Shown: piece by piece, positions 5,613 through 8,699 of the stretch | How positions within the stretch are numbered: position 1 is the stretch's first letter | Layout: each line of letters starts with the position of its first letter | Assembly (NCBI GenBank): GCA_045642965.1 | Contig: JAZUJX010000107.1 | Coordinates: 1 to 8,699, forward strand | DNA from: Equadaptatus sp045642965 | Lineage (GTDB): Bacteria; Synergistota; Synergistia; Synergistales; Synergistaceae | DNA length: 8,699 nucleotides | Direction of reading: 5' to 3' | Made by a program: the position numbers and the translations under genes | Notes under the pieces: generated by a model | Databases searched by the model: none | Told to the model about the DNA's origin: nothing | Seen by the model: only the letters and a program-made list of their open reading frames with translations

Positions 5613-6596
5613 TTGAACAGGGAATATCGCGAATGGTTTTGTTACGTACTGCTGAGCGTTGTGCTCTTTATGGCGGAATTTTATTTTTCGCCTCTGTTCA
5701 GTGTGCTGTTTTTAATTTCGCCGCTTCCGTTTATGCTTCTGCAATACCGTTTCGGCACACGATCGGCAATGTACGCGGCGCTGACAGCTGTTCTTTCCAT
5801 ATATCTGCCCGACGTTTTTGAGCACGGCATGGCAGGAGCGGTTTCGCAGGCTAACCTTGTTTCGGTTTTAATGTTTGTAACACTTTTCGTTTTTACAGGG
5901 ATGCTGTTCGGCACTCTGGCAAGACTGCAGAAAAGTGCGGCAGGCTGGCTGCTGAAAGCAATAGCAGCATCGCTGTCCGCCAAGATTTTCCTTATGATTT
6001 CTTTGATTGCTTCAACGGGAATAAATCCGTTTGCAATAGACGAGGCAATAGCGACTTCCGTAGTTTCAGCCGCAGGCTCCGTTGCGAACATGGGCAGCGT
6101 GCAGGCGGTAAAGGATTACGTTCAGGAGCTTGCGGCAACGATGAAAATGCTTTTGCCGTCAATGCTCATTTTATACGCAGCTGCAGACAGTTTCTGCACC
6201 TACAAGGCTGCGGAAAAGCTGCTCAAACGAAAGGGCGAAACGCTTCCGGCGTTCATTCCGTTCGGCGAATGGCGTTTCCCGAAGGAGCTTTCAACAGCCG
6301 TTCTTGCCGCGCTGCTGCTGAAAGTATCGGAATATTTCGCGCCGTCCTATGCGGTGACAATGGCTTCGGAAAATTTAATGATGGTACTTCGCGCTGTCTT
6401 TACGCTTGAAGGTATGTCCGTATTCTGGTATCTTGCCGGGAAGAACAGAATTTTTAAAGCGCTGAGACTGTCGCTTTTGGTATTCAGCATACTATTTCTT
6501 GCGCTCTTCACATATCCGTATTCCTTTGTCGGAATAGTGGATATCTGGTATGACCTGCGCAGATTGGGAGGAAAGAAAAATGAAAGTAATTCTTAA
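5613..6596 (+). CDS. DUF2232 (YybS-like) multi-pass membrane protein
   Basis: This integral membrane protein of unknown function has 327 residues from TTG 5613, preceded by the purine-rich AGAGAAAGG. ATG 5565 and ATG 5589 are in-frame alternatives, but 5565 lacks a good ribosome site and both fall within or next to the leader hairpins. From 5613 the protein begins MNREYREW and goes directly into the first membrane helices, as family members usually do. I count about seven or eight hydrophobic segments. The middle carries a hydrophilic stretch with PFGEWRFPKELS, like the family's conserved P-F-x-x-W-x-x-P segment, and the end has VGIVDIWYDLRRL, like its closing G-x-x-D-x-x-x-D-x-R. In Firmicutes, YybS sits between rpsR and gdpP-rplI-dnaB; here the c-di-AMP phosphodiesterase gene gdpP is absent. 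The C-terminus overlaps rplI by 17 nt, so translation is likely coupled. Confidence 0.78.
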   Translation: MNREYREWFCYVLLSVVLFMAEFYFSPLFSVLFLISPLPFMLLQYRFGTRSAMYAALTAVLSIYLPDVFEHGMAGAVSQANLVSVLMFVTLFVFTGMLFGTLARLQKSAAGWLLKAIAASLSAKIFLMISLIASTGINPFAIDEAIATSVVSAAGSVANMGSVQAVKDYVQELAATMKMLLPSMLILYAAADSFCTYKAAEKLLKRKGETLPAFIPFGEWRFPKELSTAVLAALLLKVSEYFAPSYAVTMASENLMMVLRAVFTLEGMSVFWYLAGKNRIFKALRLSLLVFSILFLALFTYPYSFVGIVDIWYDLRRLGGKKNESNS

Positions 6597-7026
6597 GGAA
6601 GACGTCAAAAAAATCGGCAAAAAAGGCGAAATGCTTGAAGTCGCGGACGGCTACGGGAGAAATTTCCTGATAGCACGCGGTCTTGCAGAAGAAGCAACAG
6701 CCGGAAAAGTTCGCGAACTTGCGGAGAAAAACAAAACCGCAAAGATCAAAGACGACAGGGCGCGCACGGCAGCTGAAGAGGCAAAGAAAAAATTCAGCGG
6801 TAAAATCGTTGTGCTCAAAGCCAAAGCAGGTGAAGGCGGAAAACTTTTCGGAAGCATTACAAGCGGCGACGTTGCGGAAGCAATTCTTGCCCAGTACGGC
6901 GTAACGGTTGACAAAAAAGACGTTAAAGCCGAAGAAGCGGTAAAAATGCTCGGTGATTACAAAGCCAAAGCAAAGCTTTACAACGGTATTGAAGCCGAAT
7001 TTACGCTCAGAGTGGAGGGCGAATAG
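6580..7026 (+). CDS. rplI: 50S ribosomal protein bL9
   Basis: This is a 148-residue protein, the standard bL9 length. The start ATG 6580 follows GGGAGGA (6566-6572) with a 7-nt spacer and overlaps the end of the DUF2232 gene by 17 nt. The N-terminal rRNA-binding domain shows MKVILKEDVKKIGKKGEMLEV, the GYGRNFLIARGLA signature and then the long connecting helix, rich in Lys, Glu and Ala (about 41-75). The C-terminal domain has the conserved GEGGKLFGSIT segment and ends with LRVEGE. bL9 binds 23S rRNA near the L1 stalk, and its extended shape helps limit frameshifting and ribosome collisions. dnaB begins 2 nt after its stop. Confidence 0.97.
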   Translation: MKVILKEDVKKIGKKGEMLEVADGYGRNFLIARGLAEEATAGKVRELAEKNKTAKIKDDRARTAAEEAKKKFSGKIVVLKAKAGEGGKLFGSITSGDVAEAILAQYGVTVDKKDVKAEEAVKMLGDYKAKAKLYNGIEAEFTLRVEGE

Positions 7027-7028
7027 CT

Positions 7029-8384
7029 TTGGCACAGGTCATAGACAGACAGCCTCCTTTTAACCTTGAAGCTGAGCGTGCCGTGCTCGGCGCATGTCTG
7101 CTTGACAAAGATGCTCTTGCGCTTGCGGTTGAAAAGCTGCACGCGGAGGATTTCTATGACCCGCGCCATGCACAGGCGTTTGAACTGCTGCTTTCCCTTT
7201 TTGAAAAGGGAACCGCGGTTGACGCCGTAACTTTTTTGAACGAAATCCAAAGCAGGGGCGTTGAACAGAACATAGGCGGACAGTCGTTTGTAGCCGCTGT
7301 TATGGACAGCGTTTCCACCTCTGCAAATACCGAATATTATGCGGACATAGTGCTTGAAAAAGCTGTTCTGCGAGGACTTATCACAGTCGGAACCGACATA
7401 ACTAAGCTCGGCTACACTGAAAACATTGCCTCCGACGAAGCGCTTGAAAAAGCTGAGCAGAGCATTTACGAACTCGCGCGTACGGGCAGAACAACTACGA
7501 TACGCGAAGCAAAAGACGTTGTAACCGACGCGTTCAGGGATATTGAAAGCAGGCTTGCGAACGGTACCTCGTTCACTGGCATAAGCACAGGCTTCCGCGA
7601 TTTTGACAAAATATCCGGAGGTCTTCAGCCCGGCTCACTCTACATTCTTGCCGCGCGTCCGTCAATGGGAAAAACGGCTCTTGCGCTGAACGTAGGTGCG
7701 CATGTAGCGCTTGAAGAAAACATCCCGGTTCTTATTTTCAGCCTTGAAATGTCGGCGGAGCAGGTGGCAAACAGAATGATAGCCGCCGAATCCAGGGTTA
7801 ACCTGCGCCAGCTGCTTGACGTCAACTCTGCGAAGGGCAACGTTTCAATGAACTCTGCAGAATGGAAGCAGCTTGCCGACGCAGCCGGAAGGCTTGAAAA
7901 ATGCCCTCTCTACATTGACGAAACGGCAGCTTTGTCCACGATAGAACTGCGCGCGAAATGCCGCCGCTTCTTTGCAAAACAGAAAACGGACAAGGGTCTT
8001 ATAGTGCTTGACTATCTGCAGCTCATGGACGCATCCAGACGCACAGACAACAGACAGCAGGACGTTTCCGAAATATCGCGTGCGTTAAAAGCGATAGCGC
8101 GCGAATTCAAGGTTCCCGTGCTTGCTCTGTCACAGCTTTCGCGTGCCGTTGAAAGCAGGCAGGACAAACGCCCGATGCTTTCAGACCTGCGCGAATCCGG
8201 CGCAATTGAGCAGGACGCCGACATGGTTATGTTTATCTACCGCGAAGCCTATTACAAACAGGAAGCGGCAGACCAGAACGCAGAGCTTATAGTGGCGAAA
8301 AACAGAAACGGAGCAACAGGCAAAGTCGATTTTGTATTCTTCAACGAATACACGCGCTTTGAACCGATGATAAAGAGCTATTAG
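7029..8384 (+). CDS. dnaB: Replicative DNA helicase DnaB
   Basis: DnaB is a hexameric helicase that unwinds DNA at the replication fork with ATP and recruits primase. It has 451 residues and starts at TTG 7029, 2 nt after rplI, with GGAGGG (7014-7019) inside the rplI end as ribosome site. The start gives MAQVIDRQPPFNLEAERAVLGACL, the typical N-terminus. Residues about 10-150 form the helical N-terminal domain and about 180-451 the RecA-like motor. In the motor the Walker A motif is ARPSMGKTAL with K215, LEMSAEQVANRM is the usual motif after it, the Walker B is LIVLDYLQLM with D328, and LSQLSRAVESR and LSDLRESGAIEQDADMVMFIYR follow. The protein is complete and carries no intein, although dnaB is a frequent intein site. 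The neighbours rplI and, further up, ssb are its usual company. Confidence 0.97.
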   Translation: MAQVIDRQPPFNLEAERAVLGACLLDKDALALAVEKLHAEDFYDPRHAQAFELLLSLFEKGTAVDAVTFLNEIQSRGVEQNIGGQSFVAAVMDSVSTSANTEYYADIVLEKAVLRGLITVGTDITKLGYTENIASDEALEKAEQSIYELARTGRTTTIREAKDVVTDAFRDIESRLANGTSFTGISTGFRDFDKISGGLQPGSLYILAARPSMGKTALALNVGAHVALEENIPVLIFSLEMSAEQVANRMIAAESRVNLRQLLDVNSAKGNVSMNSAEWKQLADAAGRLEKCPLYIDETAALSTIELRAKCRRFFAKQKTDKGLIVLDYLQLMDASRRTDNRQQDVSEISRALKAIAREFKVPVLALSQLSRAVESRQDKRPMLSDLRESGAIEQDADMVMFIYREAYYKQEAADQNAELIVAKNRNGATGKVDFVFFNEYTRFEPMIKSY

Positions 8385-8429
8385 TGCAATGAAGAATTTA
8401 GAATTCAGCATTTTACGGAGGTAATTGAA

Positions 8430-8699
8430 ATGCGTATAGCAGTAGCCGGCACCGGATACGTAGGACTTTCGCTTGCAGTGCTCCTTGCACAGCACAACGA
8501 AGTAACCGCGGTTGACGTCATACCGGAAAAAGTCAAACTCATAAACAGCAAAAAATCGCCCATACAGGACGACTGCATAGAAAAATACCTTGCGGAAAAA
8601 GAACTTAACCTCACCGCAACCCTTGACGGAACAAAAGCGTACTCGGAAGCCGACTACGTAATCATAGCCACACCCACAAACTACGACCCCGACAAACAG
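8430..8699 (+). CDS. UDP-glucose 6-dehydrogenase-like nucleotide-sugar dehydrogenase, N-terminal part (truncated by window edge)
   Basis: The first 90 codons run from ATG 8430, which follows GGAGGT (8417-8422) with a 7-nt spacer, and continue past the window. The start is a Rossmann NAD-binding fold: MRIAVAGTGYVGLSLAVLL with the glycine motif GTGYVG (7-12), then the beta-2 acidic residue D29 expected to bind the NAD ribose. Later come SPIQDDCIEKYL and ADYVIIATPTNYD, typical of the UDP-glucose/GDP-mannose dehydrogenase family. UDP-glucose 6-dehydrogenase makes UDP-glucuronate for capsule, exopolysaccharide or LPS sugars. The active-site cysteine region lies outside the window, so the exact sugar substrate is unconfirmed. 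Codon use differs from upstream genes: Asp, Asn and Tyr codons here all seem to end in C. The gene follows dnaB by 45 nt without an evident terminator. Confidence 0.85.
   Translation, partial: MRIAVAGTGYVGLSLAVLLAQHNEVTAVDVIPEKVKLINSKKSPIQDDCIEKYLAEKELNLTATLDGTKAYSEADYVIIATPTNYDPDKQ

Noticed and set aside
7029..8384. Possible intein in dnaB
   Set aside because: The motor motifs are continuous and the protein has normal DnaB length.
8385..8429. Short inverted repeat GAATT-TAG-AATTC between dnaB and the dehydrogenase gene
   Set aside because: Five A/T-rich pairs around a 3-nt loop with no T-run; too weak to call a terminator or operator.
1..8699. Search for CRISPR repeats, insertion sequences, tRNA genes, toxin-antitoxin or defence genes
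   Set aside because: No repeated spacers, transposase motifs, cloverleaf patterns or defence domains were seen; the gaps between genes are short and the genes are housekeeping or envelope types.

Overview
The window looks like ordinary bacterial chromosome. All recognisable genes lie on the + strand, tightly packed and of mid-range GC. The best guess is an anaerobe of the Synergistota type, inferred from gene order: argS next to a DivIC/FtsB-like gene, then rpsF-ssb-rpsR, then a DUF2232 membrane protein placed directly before rplI and dnaB. Family membership of the single genes is much firmer than this taxonomic guess, which no marker in the window proves. I see no mobile element, CRISPR array, tRNA, rRNA or defence system.

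Layout. (1) 1-246 is the C-terminal tail of SecA with its zinc-binding SEC-C motif. It is followed after 12 nt by a secreted 623-aa protein (259-2130) that resembles DUF3857/transglutaminase-type envelope proteins but seems to lack the catalytic cysteine. (2) After a 112-bp AT-rich gap come argS (2243-3916) and, 6 nt later, a small DivIC/FtsB-like division protein (3923-4216). (3) A good sigma70-type promoter (4260-4288) and a leader hairpin precede rpsF-ssb-rpsR (4353-5453), which ends in a clear intrinsic terminator (5479-5509). (4) A short intergenic stretch (5454-5612) holds a consensus TATAAT, the terminator, and two or three further hairpins that partly exclude each other. It leads into DUF2232-rplI-dnaB (5613-8384), which are overlapping or nearly abutting. 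(5) After 45 bp a UDP-glucose 6-dehydrogenase-like gene starts (8430) and runs off the window. Its codon use differs from its neighbours, and it may open a surface-polysaccharide locus.

Together the genes serve export (SecA), translation (ArgRS, bS6, bS18, bL9), replication (SSB, DnaB) and the envelope or division (DivIC/FtsB-like, DUF2232, secreted protein). The classical bS6-SSB-bS18-bL9-DnaB neighbourhood couples ribosome and replisome supply. The most interesting parts are not new enzymes. They are the structured leader before DUF2232-rplI-dnaB, the leader of rpsF, and the secreted protein with its apparently dead transglutaminase-like region.
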